From: Sphingobacterium sp. CZ-UAM
Lineage (GTDB): Bacteria; Bacteroidota; Bacteroidia; Sphingobacteriales; Sphingobacteriaceae
Assembly (NCBI RefSeq): GCF_002000245.1
Contig: NZ_MTCM01000001.1
Span: 1,302,001 to 1,366,000 of the forward strand
DNA length: 64,000 bases
Direction of reading: 5' to 3'
Under the pieces are notes generated by a model. It was not told the DNA's origin and searched no databases. It was given only the letters and a program-made list of their open reading frames with translations. Of this stretch, positions 54,770-62,246 are shown one piece after another. How positions within the stretch are numbered: the first letter of the stretch is position 1; each line of letters starts with the position of its first letter. The position numbers and the translations under genes were made by a program.

Positions 54770-55005
54770 AACCCTGGTGGCAACCTTCTCTCATTCTCCT
54801 TTTCTTATCAGTATATTGAGTCCCATCGGGAACAATACTATCCTGCTATACAGAAACAGGAGACTAGGATGCAAATCAAAGAATAAGAGTCTTTTTATAC
54901 TTCTCCTAAAAAGAAGTACATATCTTAAAAGCATTTTGCTAGTTTTCATCAAAGAACGTTTATCATTGCTGACATTACAAAGATCGCTCTGTTAACGTGC
55001 AGACC

Positions 55006-55137
55006 ATTTGCGCAATGAAATAAAACACAAAGAAAATAATAAAAATAAATGCAACACACTGATAATAAACTACAAAAAGTTAAAAACAAACGTTAGCATT
55101 AAAAATTAGAAGCCTAACTACGCAATTATATTGCGCA
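55006..55137. promoter_or_regulatory. TTGCGCA motifs and palindrome in the array/lipoprotein divergent region
   Basis: A perfect inverted repeat CGCAAT-TAT-ATTGCG at 55121-55135 and a near-palindrome CATTTGCGCAATG at 55005-55017 share TTGCGCA. They lie between the minus-strand array and the plus-strand lipoprotein gene and are candidate operator sites. No consensus -33/-7 promoter with correct spacing was found for the array; the best -7 is the one-mismatch GATCTTTG (minus, 54985-54978). Confidence 0.4.
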
Positions 55138-55269
55138 TATTAACAGGAGCGGGACGTGAGATTTGTTTAGATGATCATGGAATAACAATAAATATCACTG
55201 ATTTCCATGAGAAAGCTATCTGAAAGAAGTGCTATTTTTACACAGTCATAAATAACAAGAATTTATTAA

Positions 55270-55866
55270 ATGAGAGCAAAAACATTATTGGTTCTACTGG
55301 CTATCTATTTTGTCGCTACAGGTTGCACGGGTTCAAATCCTAAAAATAATGCTGTAAAGCCCGCTGGCGACAGCCTAACAACAAAAAGTAGCGCTGATAC
55401 TGCAAAAGCCAGTGATCAGGTAAAGTCAACAACAGATCTTGATCCGGCCAAAGTATGGCTGGAGCAAATTTTTCACTGCGATGATGATAAATCAGGGAAG
55501 TATTGTTATTATCTGGACAAGGAAGAAGCCCTCTGCACGGCACGTTTTATGGAATTCTTAGCAGATGCCAATGAAATCTATGGCCCCTCCAATCTAACAG
55601 ACGCAGAATTACCGGTGGTGGAAGCGCGATACAAAGCGAAGTGGGGAAAAATTTACCCGCTCTACACGCAGGAAATGTGGTTATTCGGCCGAGGTAACGA
55701 TGATGCCCTGGCCATTAATACCGTCGAGATCAAAAAGCTAAGCACAGACAAGTACAGCGTATTTATAGATTATGGTAACAATATAAAAACGCAAAATGAG
55801 GTTCAGCTGGTTCTTGAAAACAGCAACTATAAAATTGATTATTGCAAGACAAGCTTTGTACAATAA
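55270..55866 (+). CDS. hypothetical lipoprotein
   Basis: 198 residues with a lipoprotein signal (Cys19 in VATGC) and a Ser/Thr/Lys-rich linker to about residue 55. The mature domain contains four cysteines (FHCDDDKSGKYCYYLDKEEALC and a late DYCKT), which may form disulfides in the periplasm. I do not recognise the family. It is transcribed away from the tRNA-like array, sharing the divergent region with the TTGCGCA motifs, so co-regulation with the RtcB operon is conceivable but unsupported. Confidence 0.75.
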   Translation: MRAKTLLVLLAIYFVATGCTGSNPKNNAVKPAGDSLTTKSSADTAKASDQVKSTTDLDPAKVWLEQIFHCDDDKSGKYCYYLDKEEALCTARFMEFLADANEIYGPSNLTDAELPVVEARYKAKWGKIYPLYTQEMWLFGRGNDDALAINTVEIKKLSTDKYSVFIDYGNNIKTQNEVQLVLENSNYKIDYCKTSFVQ

Positions 55867-55956
55867 AAATCTTCGTCCTTTCCGCAGCACAGCCAGGATA
55901 ATCAATGGAAGGTTCTTTCTGACCAATATACCGAGTAAGTAAGCTGACAGAAAATT

Positions 55957-55996
55957 CAAAAAAAACCACTTTTTATCACTAACGGATAAAAAGTGG
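55957..55996 (-). terminator. intrinsic terminator of the amidohydrolase gene
   Basis: A perfect 12-bp stem, CCACTTTTTATC (55966-55977) with GATAAAAAGTGG (55985-55996). On the minus strand it is followed by eight T residues. Confidence 0.85.
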
Positions 55997-56033
55997 CCAT
56001 ATAATAAAACAATAAATGGGGCGTGTAAGCCGA

Positions 56034-57287
56034 TTAAATTGGAGACGAATTGCTCCACTTGACGATATTCCCTTTGTGCAATAGGCCATCGACAGCTGAG
56101 ATACGTGAAACAGCTTCAGCTGAACAGCTGGCATCCACCAATGTGAAACTTGCTTCATCTCCTACCTTTGGCCATACTTGTTGACCACTATCGTCCAAAG
56201 GTAATTTTCCATTTGTCGCATAGTGTAGGCAACGGGACAGATCAAATTCCGTCTCATAACCATAGAGCTGTGCAGCAAGATTCGCTTTTTGCAACATATT
56301 TCCACTGCCAAACGTCCCCCAGTGATCCTGCACATTATCATTTCCGGTAAGTACCTCCACTCCTGCTTTCCGCAGTTGAGGCAATGGCATTAGCATATTG
56401 CGAAAAGGTACTGAACTCGCAATACCGACCTTGGCGGAAGCCAAGCGTTCAGCTGTATATTGAAGATCTTTTTGAGACATATAGCCCAATGCAAAAGCAT
56501 GACTGATAAATGTCCGTCCCTGGAGCGCGGGATTCTCAAGTACTTTGTCTACTAAATAATGGATCGTTTTGACACCAGATTCACCCCCCTCATGCAGATG
56601 GATATCGATTCCCTTTTTGTTATCCAAAGCTAACTGAATAGTCAAGTCCATGGGTTTTTCGATACTTCCGTCGATACTAAAGGGATCTAAACCGCCAATA
56701 AAATCAACCTTATCCCAAGCAGCAATTTCCTTCATCAGCCCGACAGAGTCCGTATAATATAAGCCATGTTGTGGGAAAGCAACCAATTCTGCATCAAAGG
56801 AATCTTTCACATGTTCCAATGCCCGCAATAGATTTGCCAATGATTTGGTGCCAGAGGTTGGATCGACATTAAAATGTGTTCTTGCAAAATTAGTCCCATA
56901 CCCCTGTAGCAACATGATTAGCTTTTCAGCCCTTTCCACCGAGGTTTTAAGCAGTTCCGGAATAATTTCCTGCTCGCGGGCAATCATATCCTTCACGGTT
57001 CTATTTTTAGGAAATACAGCCTTCCAAGGTAGACCATAAAGGGTTTTATCCAAATGGATGTGCATATCCCGAAAGGCGGGTAATGCCAATTTTCCCTTCG
57101 CATCAAATCCACCAGAGCCAACTGTAGTCTGACCCGGCCGAATTTCCTTTATCTTACCGCCCGCTATTGTTACCGTAAAGAGTGCCGTATCGGTTCCAAC
57201 AATTTTCCCTTCGCTATAGAGAAAACCTGTTTCCAATCGTACATTTTCTAACGTATACTGTTCGTTGTGCTGATTGAGTTCATTCAT
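56034..57287 (-). CDS. amidohydrolase, cytosine-deaminase-like
   Basis: 417 residues of the metal-dependent amidohydrolase superfamily: a split beta-sandwich at both ends and a TIM barrel with H76-x-H78 (FRDMHIHLDK), the DIHLHEGGE strand, SHAFALG and GNDNVQDHWG carrying the metal-binding Asp. Sequence layout is nearest to CodA-like cytosine deaminases and related N-heterocycle deaminases, cytosolic enzymes. The true substrate is not certain. There is no permease or pyrimidine gene beside it, and it is a single-gene unit with its own terminator. Confidence 0.83.
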   Translation of the reverse strand: MNELNQHNEQYTLENVRLETGFLYSEGKIVGTDTALFTVTIAGGKIKEIRPGQTTVGSGGFDAKGKLALPAFRDMHIHLDKTLYGLPWKAVFPKNRTVKDMIAREQEIIPELLKTSVERAEKLIMLLQGYGTNFARTHFNVDPTSGTKSLANLLRALEHVKDSFDAELVAFPQHGLYYTDSVGLMKEIAAWDKVDFIGGLDPFSIDGSIEKPMDLTIQLALDNKKGIDIHLHEGGESGVKTIHYLVDKVLENPALQGRTFISHAFALGYMSQKDLQYTAERLASAKVGIASSVPFRNMLMPLPQLRKAGVEVLTGNDNVQDHWGTFGSGNMLQKANLAAQLYGYETEFDLSRCLHYATNGKLPLDDSGQQVWPKVGDEASFTLVDASCSAEAVSRISAVDGLLHKGNIVKWSNSSPI

Positions 57288-57474
57288 GAAAATATCATTT
57301 TTTTCAAAGCTAAGCTATTTAGCCCCTTTTGATTTGTAGATATTATCACAACATTTGTAAATATTATGGCTGCGGCATAAAATATGAACTCGGCATGAAT
57401 TTTCTCTTAATCCTGTTTTTAATACAAAAATATAGTTACTTTGAACTTGTTTTATAAAACACCACTTCCTTCAT

Positions 57475-58095
57475 ATGCAGATTGAAATTGATCACAATTA
57501 TTATGAAATAGTCAGTTGGGACAAAGATTATATCCAAATCCAAGGTACATGTTCCCCCTTTCGGGTGTATGCACCACCTTTTTATGATGTTGCCTCCCTC
57601 AAGCAATATATCATGCTCAATCCACCAGCATCTTCCGGACATGATCAGTCCTATTCCTACTTGGAAGACCCCTATTATTTATTTGCAAAACCCTACCTGG
57701 TTAAGGTTTTTCAAACCTCAACAGCAGCAATTATTGAACTTAAATCAAGCAGTATCTGCGTTCATCAACGAAAGGCTGTAAATACACTCAAGTTGCTGAA
57801 AGCCTGGAGTCATGAACTGTTGTACAATGAACTGATCAAAAGGATAGGCTATTGGGAAGAACAGCTGGACAACTACGCCATTTCAGCTATCCGTATAGGC
57901 AAGCTATCTACCAGGAATTATAAAATCAAGGGCAATGAAATCTATTTTTCATCCCGATTGATTGATTTTGATAAAGAACAGATTAATCTGGTTGTTTTAG
58001 CAGCATTTTGTAAATTTTCCAAAAAAAATAGGAAAGAGTCAGAAGCGATCTATAACTTGTACATCCCCAACTGGAGAACATTTAATGTATATTAA
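57475..58095 (+). CDS. YgjP/DUF45-like zincin fold lacking all zinc ligands
   Basis: 206 residues. The C-terminal half lines up residue by residue with YgjP-type (DUF45, SprT-like) metallopeptidases: W127-E, IGKLSTR (141-147), GNEIYFSSRLI (153-163), the helix INLVVLAAFCKF (170-181) and YIPNWR (196-201). In active relatives that helix reads VVVHELCHL with a later NH. Here HELCH is AAFCK (176-180) and NH is N185-R186, so all three metal ligands are gone. The N-terminal half is beta-rich and unrecognised. It is the first gene of a three-gene cassette, 3 nt before the next gene. A binding or scaffolding role is inferred. Confidence 0.68.
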   Translation: MQIEIDHNYYEIVSWDKDYIQIQGTCSPFRVYAPPFYDVASLKQYIMLNPPASSGHDQSYSYLEDPYYLFAKPYLVKVFQTSTAAIIELKSSSICVHQRKAVNTLKLLKAWSHELLYNELIKRIGYWEEQLDNYAISAIRIGKLSTRNYKIKGNEIYFSSRLIDFDKEQINLVVLAAFCKFSKKNRKESEAIYNLYIPNWRTFNVY

Positions 58096-58098
58096 GAC

Positions 58099-58461
58099 AT
58101 GGCAGAAATCAGCATACAATTAACAATACCAGGAGACAGCAACTTTGAATCTTTGCAAAATGATCCAATACAATTCTTAAAATTATTAAGCACCGAGCAG
58201 CAGCGACTGATTGATGATCATGTTGTCGGTCAGCTCGATGATAAAGACGGCGCTCCGACACTGACAGATTTTAGTATCAGCAATATTATCTTTGATCCCG
58301 TTACACTAAAGGGTTCATTTCGGCTGCATTTCAAAATTTCCCGACAATTCTGCTGTAGCGATATATCCTCCTGTCAGGCAGATTACATAGACTTTAACTT
58401 TAGAAAAGAATGTGAAAAAATCTATACTACAGGAAGTTATACCATATGGTCAATTCAATGA
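58099..58461 (+). CDS. hypothetical protein of the YgjP-like cassette
   Basis: 120 residues, acidic, no signal peptide or membrane helix, no family recognised. It has a predicted alternating-strand core (FSISNIIFDPVTLKGSFRLHFKISRQF) and a Cys cluster (CCSDISSCQ, plus a later Cys) that might bind a metal. It starts 3 nt after the preceding stop codon, so the two are very likely co-translated. The following oxygenase-family gene begins 62 nt downstream on the same strand. Confidence 0.7.
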   Translation: MAEISIQLTIPGDSNFESLQNDPIQFLKLLSTEQQRLIDDHVVGQLDDKDGAPTLTDFSISNIIFDPVTLKGSFRLHFKISRQFCCSDISSCQADYIDFNFRKECEKIYTTGSYTIWSIQ

Positions 58462-58523
58462 AATTAGCCATTCAAGATCGACAATAGATCAATTGATTTC
58501 AAGTTAGACATTCCCTATTTAAA

Positions 58524-59708
58524 ATGAAAATCCCCGAGCGCTATAAAATTAACACAAGCTCCTTTTCCTATTATTGGACCAATGGTATCGGTGCTAAGTT
58601 GTTAGATAAGTTACCCAATAAACCAAACCTGGCTGATGCGGATCAATATATTCCATTGTTATATCAGTACGATGAGGCCTGCGACCGATTGGTTGAACAT
58701 TTACATCTAAAAATCGGCTTTGCAAAAGGGCAACAATTGATTCGGGATTATCTCCAGGGCAAAGCCATCGAAAGCGTTTACGATAAACTGATCTCGGATT
58801 TTATGAACACCTTGCCTATAGCGCCCCAGTGGCTCGATTGGAAAAAGATACAACAGGGAATTGCGCTCAGTCAGCGTTCAGGATTGACTGGGCTCATTGT
58901 ATTACGCGATTATTGCCTCATGGGTGGTTATGAATCCAGCGCGATCAATAAACCCTTGATTTTTACCGGAGCGCTTAAAAAAGGCGCAGTCAAACGCTTA
59001 ACCGAGACGGTAACATTCTGGGTCGACATCACTGCTGACCAGGCATTACAAAAAGGGGGGATTGGCTTTGAGGCCATTCTATTGACGCGCTGCATCCATT
59101 CCTTCGCACGCTTGAATATATTGAAACATGGCGACTGGAGAACTGACAAATGGGGTACCCCCTTAAATACCTGGGATATGTTGGCGACCAACTTAGGTTT
59201 TTCATTAGTTTACTTAATCGGCCTCAAACAAATGAAATTCAATTTATTAGAAATAGAAATAAATGGAATCATGCACCTTTGGAAATATATCGGAAGCCTA
59301 TTGGGTATCCCATTGGATCTGCTTCCAGACACTGAGGAAGAAGCCATCAAAGCCCTATATTATTGGACCATGACCCAAAAAGAAGGAGATCAGGATAGCA
59401 TTGCATTAGCCCAGGCCCTCATGGAAGAACCCATACATGCAGCTTATCCAAGAAACAAGTTTGGCAGAAAATTAATGCGGGAAGTACATTTGTACTATAA
59501 CCATTATCTACTGGGCAATCACTCCTGTAATCTATTGGGACTGGAAAAGACGAACATCGGTAAGATCGCCTACTTCAACATTCTTAAAAACAAAAAAGAA
59601 AACAGCCGGATCTTAAAGGATGAGGTTCGACAGCAACAAATACGGGAAGGCCGAAAAGTCCACGAGGGAGTCAAACAGATCTATTTGACATACAACTACC
59701 CAACATGA
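58524..59708 (+). CDS. oxygenase MpaB/Lcp-family (DUF2236) protein
   Basis: 394 residues matching the DUF2236 fold shared by latex-clearing protein (Lcp) and the fungal oxygenase MpaB: GGYESSAINKPLIFTGALKKGAVKRL, GGIGFEAILLTRCIHSFAR with the likely heme-binding His region, and TPLNTWDMLATNLGF. Lcp is a heme-b dioxygenase that cleaves polyisoprene; bacterial relatives are mostly uncharacterised. There is no export signal, so it should be cytosolic. Its 3' end overlaps the convergent recR gene by 13 nt, with no terminator between them. Confidence 0.8.
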   Translation: MKIPERYKINTSSFSYYWTNGIGAKLLDKLPNKPNLADADQYIPLLYQYDEACDRLVEHLHLKIGFAKGQQLIRDYLQGKAIESVYDKLISDFMNTLPIAPQWLDWKKIQQGIALSQRSGLTGLIVLRDYCLMGGYESSAINKPLIFTGALKKGAVKRLTETVTFWVDITADQALQKGGIGFEAILLTRCIHSFARLNILKHGDWRTDKWGTPLNTWDMLATNLGFSLVYLIGLKQMKFNLLEIEINGIMHLWKYIGSLLGIPLDLLPDTEEEAIKALYYWTMTQKEGDQDSIALAQALMEEPIHAAYPRNKFGRKLMREVHLYYNHYLLGNHSCNLLGLEKTNIGKIAYFNILKNKKENSRILKDEVRQQQIREGRKVHEGVKQIYLTYNYPT

Positions 59709-60310
59709 CGCTCATACGGCACCCTGGTAGCGATTGACCGGCCCAAGGTGAGCTCATCCACGTATTCCAGTTCACCGCCAAATGCGATACCACGCGCGAT
59801 TGTTGTAATCTTGACATTAAACTCACGCAATTTTCGGTACAGATAAAAGATGGTTGTGTCCCCTTCCATCGTCGCTGAAAGGGCTAAAATAACCTCCTCA
59901 ACACCACCACGTTGAATACGGTTAAGCAATCCTTCAATTTTAAGGTCAGCGGGTCCTATACCGTCCATTGGCGAAATCAGTCCTCCCAGTACATGGTACA
60001 CACCCTGATAGGAATTTGTATTTTCGATGGCCATCACATCACGCGTATCTTCCACTACACAGATTAAACTCTTTTCGCGTTTAAATGATCCACATATTTC
60101 GCAGGTCGCCTGATCCGAAATATTAAAGCATTCCTGACAATATTGAATATCTTCTTTCAAACGGTCAATAGACGCCGTAAAACGCGCCACCTCGGAATCA
60201 GATTGCTTCAATAAATGTAAAACCAGCCTTAATGCTGTCTTTTGTCCCACACCTGGTAATTTACCAAATTCCGCAACCGCGTTCTCAAGAAGTTTAGAAG
60301 AAAAATTCAT
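59696..60310 (-). CDS. recR: recombination mediator RecR
   Basis: 204 residues, the family's usual length. Order: N-terminal helix-hairpin-helix (FGKLPGVGQKTALRL), zinc finger (CQECFNISDQATCEICG), Toprim domain (CVVEDTRDVMAIE) and the C-terminal Walker-B-like end. RecR with RecO loads RecA at single-strand gaps in RecF-pathway repair. Its stop lies inside the end of the convergent DUF2236 gene (13-nt overlap). No dnaX or other recF-pathway gene is adjacent. Confidence 0.96.
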   Translation of the reverse strand: MNFSSKLLENAVAEFGKLPGVGQKTALRLVLHLLKQSDSEVARFTASIDRLKEDIQYCQECFNISDQATCEICGSFKREKSLICVVEDTRDVMAIENTNSYQGVYHVLGGLISPMDGIGPADLKIEGLLNRIQRGGVEEVILALSATMEGDTTIFYLYRKLREFNVKITTIARGIAFGGELEYVDELTLGRSIATRVPYERHVG

Positions 60311-60421
60311 AATGCAAATGTAAGAATAATCGTAAAAAGTAGCTAGTATTAAAAAAATAGCTATATTGTATTCCTTTTTGAAAAAAAATGGGTTTTAGAA
60401 ATTAAATGTATAACGTTATAT

Positions 60422-61132
60422 ATGGACATTACAAAAGAAGATAAAATTATCCGCGCTTTTGAGAACAAAACATGGCAGGAAATTAAGGTTAAAGATTCAT
60501 GGCAGATTTTTAAAGTCATGTCAGAATTTGTGGACGGGTTCGAGAAGTTGGCTAAAATTGGTCCCTGCGTATCCATATTTGGCTCGGCACGCACACCACG
60601 TGAACACAAATATTATCAAATGGCTGTAGATATCGCCGCACTACTAACGGAACGTGGCTACGGTATTATATCCGGAGGTGGCCCGGGGATTATGGAAGCA
60701 GCAAATAAAGGTGCTTATGAGTCTGGCGGAAAATCCGTGGGTTTGAATATCGAACTTCCATTTGAACAATTTCACAACAAATATATTGATCGCGATAAAC
60801 TGCTTGAGTTCAAATACTTTTTTGTACGAAAAGTAATGTTTATGAAATACTCCCAAGGTTATATCGTTATGCCTGGTGGTTTCGGAACAATGGATGAACT
60901 CTTTGAAGCGATTACTTTAATTCAAACAGGTAAGATTGCCCGCTTCCCAATTGTATTGGTTGGTTCAGCGTACTGGAAGGGTCTTATAGACTGGGTGCAA
61001 GACACCATGCTTTCAAACAAATATATCAGTGAAGAAGATCTGAAACTTTTCCGTATTGTCGATACTGCTCAAGAAGCAGCAGATCATATCTTCCGTTTCT
61101 ATGATAAGTATCTGTTAAAACCGAACTTCTAA
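60422..61132 (+). CDS. LOG-family (TIGR00730) nucleotide phosphoribohydrolase-like protein
   Basis: 236 residues with the Rossmann-like LOG fold: SIFGSAR near the start, SGGGPGIMEAANKGA, and the catalytic PGGFGTMDE motif. Proteins with both motifs hydrolyse purine nucleoside monophosphates to base plus ribose phosphate, including cytokinin-type nucleotides. The N-terminal extension of about 55 residues is helical. Single gene, divergent from recR, with a terminator after it. Confidence 0.9.
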   Translation: MDITKEDKIIRAFENKTWQEIKVKDSWQIFKVMSEFVDGFEKLAKIGPCVSIFGSARTPREHKYYQMAVDIAALLTERGYGIISGGGPGIMEAANKGAYESGGKSVGLNIELPFEQFHNKYIDRDKLLEFKYFFVRKVMFMKYSQGYIVMPGGFGTMDELFEAITLIQTGKIARFPIVLVGSAYWKGLIDWVQDTMLSNKYISEEDLKLFRIVDTAQEAADHIFRFYDKYLLKPNF

Positions 61133-61160
61133 TCGCTATAACATTAAATAATACAAAAAA

Positions 61161-61194
61161 AAGAGAGTATCTAAGCAATTGGATACTCTTTTTT
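61161..61194 (+). terminator. intrinsic terminator after LOG-family gene
   Basis: AGAGTATC (61164-61171) pairs with GATACTCT (61182-61189), followed by six T residues. Confidence 0.88.
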
Positions 61195-61430
61195 GTGTAT
61201 TCGTGCACTCGCCATCTATCCACAACCTTCCATCCTAATGAAAATCAGGGCTGCCCCGACATTGTTACTTTTTTTGTGCATTCATACGACTACTTCACTT
61301 CGTGTTTGTTTAACATAAGTAAGCGGCATTTTAGCCTTAAGCATAAAGAAATATTCTAAATACAAAAGTTAAAAAAGTACACTTTATCTATTCGTTCAAT
61401 GCGGCTAAACGGAGGTCCCACTTCCCCCCT

Positions 61431-61516
61431 ACAGATATAGCACCTCTTAAGTACAGATAAAGCACAGATAAAGTACCATTTTGTTACAAAACGATATGTA
61501 CTTTAGCAGTACTTTA
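61431..61516. repeat. helically phased 11-bp direct repeats (ACAGATAAAG and GTACTTTA sets)
   Basis: ACAGATATAG at 61431, then ACAGATAAAG at 61453 and 61464, all in phase with an 11-bp step. Just downstream GTACTTTA occurs at 61498 and 61509, again 11 bp apart. Direct repeats on one face of the helix suggest protein-binding sites. Confidence 0.6.
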
Positions 61517-61716
61517 AACGAGGTATTGAACTCCTGAAAACGGAGAAAATAGAAAAAAAGACACTTTTATTCATTTTAACTACTAGATAAGCACACACCC
61601 GACACAATTAAGCCTAGATAGCTGTACAAAAAAGTAGCATCAAATCTTCTAATGAAGCGCAACAGCAGGTTGATTTATTGGAGAACAAAGGAGCGGGCTC
61701 CAGCAGTATGCCACAA

Positions 61717-61738
61717 AAAAAGGGCCTAAGCCCTTTTT
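61717..61738 (+). terminator. orphan intrinsic terminator
   Basis: AAAAAGGGC (61717-61725), loop CTAA, GCCCTTTTT (61730-61738): a perfect 9-bp stem with built-in A and T runs. No gene precedes it within 500 bp on the plus strand, which hints at a small RNA or a lost gene. Confidence 0.7.
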
Positions 61739-61868
61739 ATATATAAAGATATGGATAAGATATACCGTAGCTACTTTTAGAAAACGCCCCATATTTGTTT
61801 ACTAATTCCGCTATTACAGTACGCATGTACTAAAGTAAGTCAAATTAACCCTTTAGAGAAAAAAACAA

Positions 61869-61890
61869 GGGGGACAAAAGGGGGACAAAT
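61869..61890. repeat. tandem repeat GGGGGACAAA x2
   Basis: Two copies of an 11-bp unit, GGGGGACAAAA (61869-61879) and GGGGGACAAAT (61880-61890), stand out as G-rich in AT-rich DNA. Confidence 0.75.
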
Positions 61891-62038
61891 TACAATAAAT
61901 TGATATACAAACTATTACTGTTACACGATAAAATCACAAATAGTATGTTTTTAATAAAAATAACAGGATTCCATTTTAAATCAGAAGCGCTTTGCATCTA
62001 CGAGATCAAAAACAGACGTGTCTTAGCATATAAAAAAG

Positions 62039-62182
62039 AAGACCTGAGGTTGGGAGCCCCAGGTCTTAACTAACCAATTATTAACCTAAATTATGAAAAG
62101 TCTTTTTTTATTATTCTACACAAGGAATATTTCAACTATTAGACCAAAAAGAGTGTCGATTTTATATTTCACATTTTTTTAA
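62039..62182 (+). other. TonB-receptor-style leader with a 29-codon remnant reading frame
   Basis: A stem AAGACCTG / CAGGTCTT (62039-62046 with 62060-62067) is followed by AACTAACCAATTATTAACC and an ATG at 62093 in a typical Bacteroidota leader context. The frame starts MKSLFLLF, like a signal peptide, but ends at TAA 62180-62182 after 29 codons. It looks like the 5' end of a lost exported-protein gene, or a leader peptide. Confidence 0.4.
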
Positions 62183-62246
62183 CACATTGCTGAGATTGAT
62201 ATGACGGATCTCCTCTTTCGGGCACTACAAACTATGATATTTAATA

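Larger units (their letters stand above)
54536..54918 (-). ncRNA. tandem array of tRNA-like RNA modules upstream of slipin-rtcB
   Basis: On the minus strand the region reads as a chain: T-arm, capped hairpin, UA, D-arm, linker, repeated. Three modules are well formed (listed separately). A degenerate upstream one has the hairpin TCCTG...CAGGA (54861-54841), then TA and a long D-arm-like stem (54838-54811). A degenerate downstream one has the CAGAA-TTTAGG-TTCTG hairpin (54582-54567), a loose T-arm and ACCTT/AAGGT. A further hairpin, TACTTCT-TTTTAGG-AGAAGTA (54918-54898), opens the array. The transcript would run into slipin and rtcB. The layout resembles the tRNA-like domain of YrlA-type Y RNAs in tandem; no Ro60-binding stem is obvious. 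Confidence 0.75.
61195..62246. other. gene desert of about 1.05 kb
   Basis: No reading frame here looks like a conserved gene. The stretch holds three sets of 11-bp-period direct repeats, a perfect terminator hairpin with no gene before it, and at the right end a TonB-receptor-style leader. Each is listed separately. It may be the scar of a lost or excised element. Confidence 0.6.

Noticed and set aside
54777..54995. 72-codon plus-strand frame opposite the tRNA-like array
   Set aside because: Overlaps the structured RNA on the opposite strand and shows no protein features.
55021..55140. Sigma-54 (RtcR-type) promoter for the RtcB operon
   Set aside because: A TTGC occurs but no GG lies at the required distance upstream, and no RtcR gene is in the window.
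61431..61890. CRISPR array
   Set aside because: Repeats are 8-11 bp, directly adjacent or one turn apart, without spacers of constant length and without cas genes.
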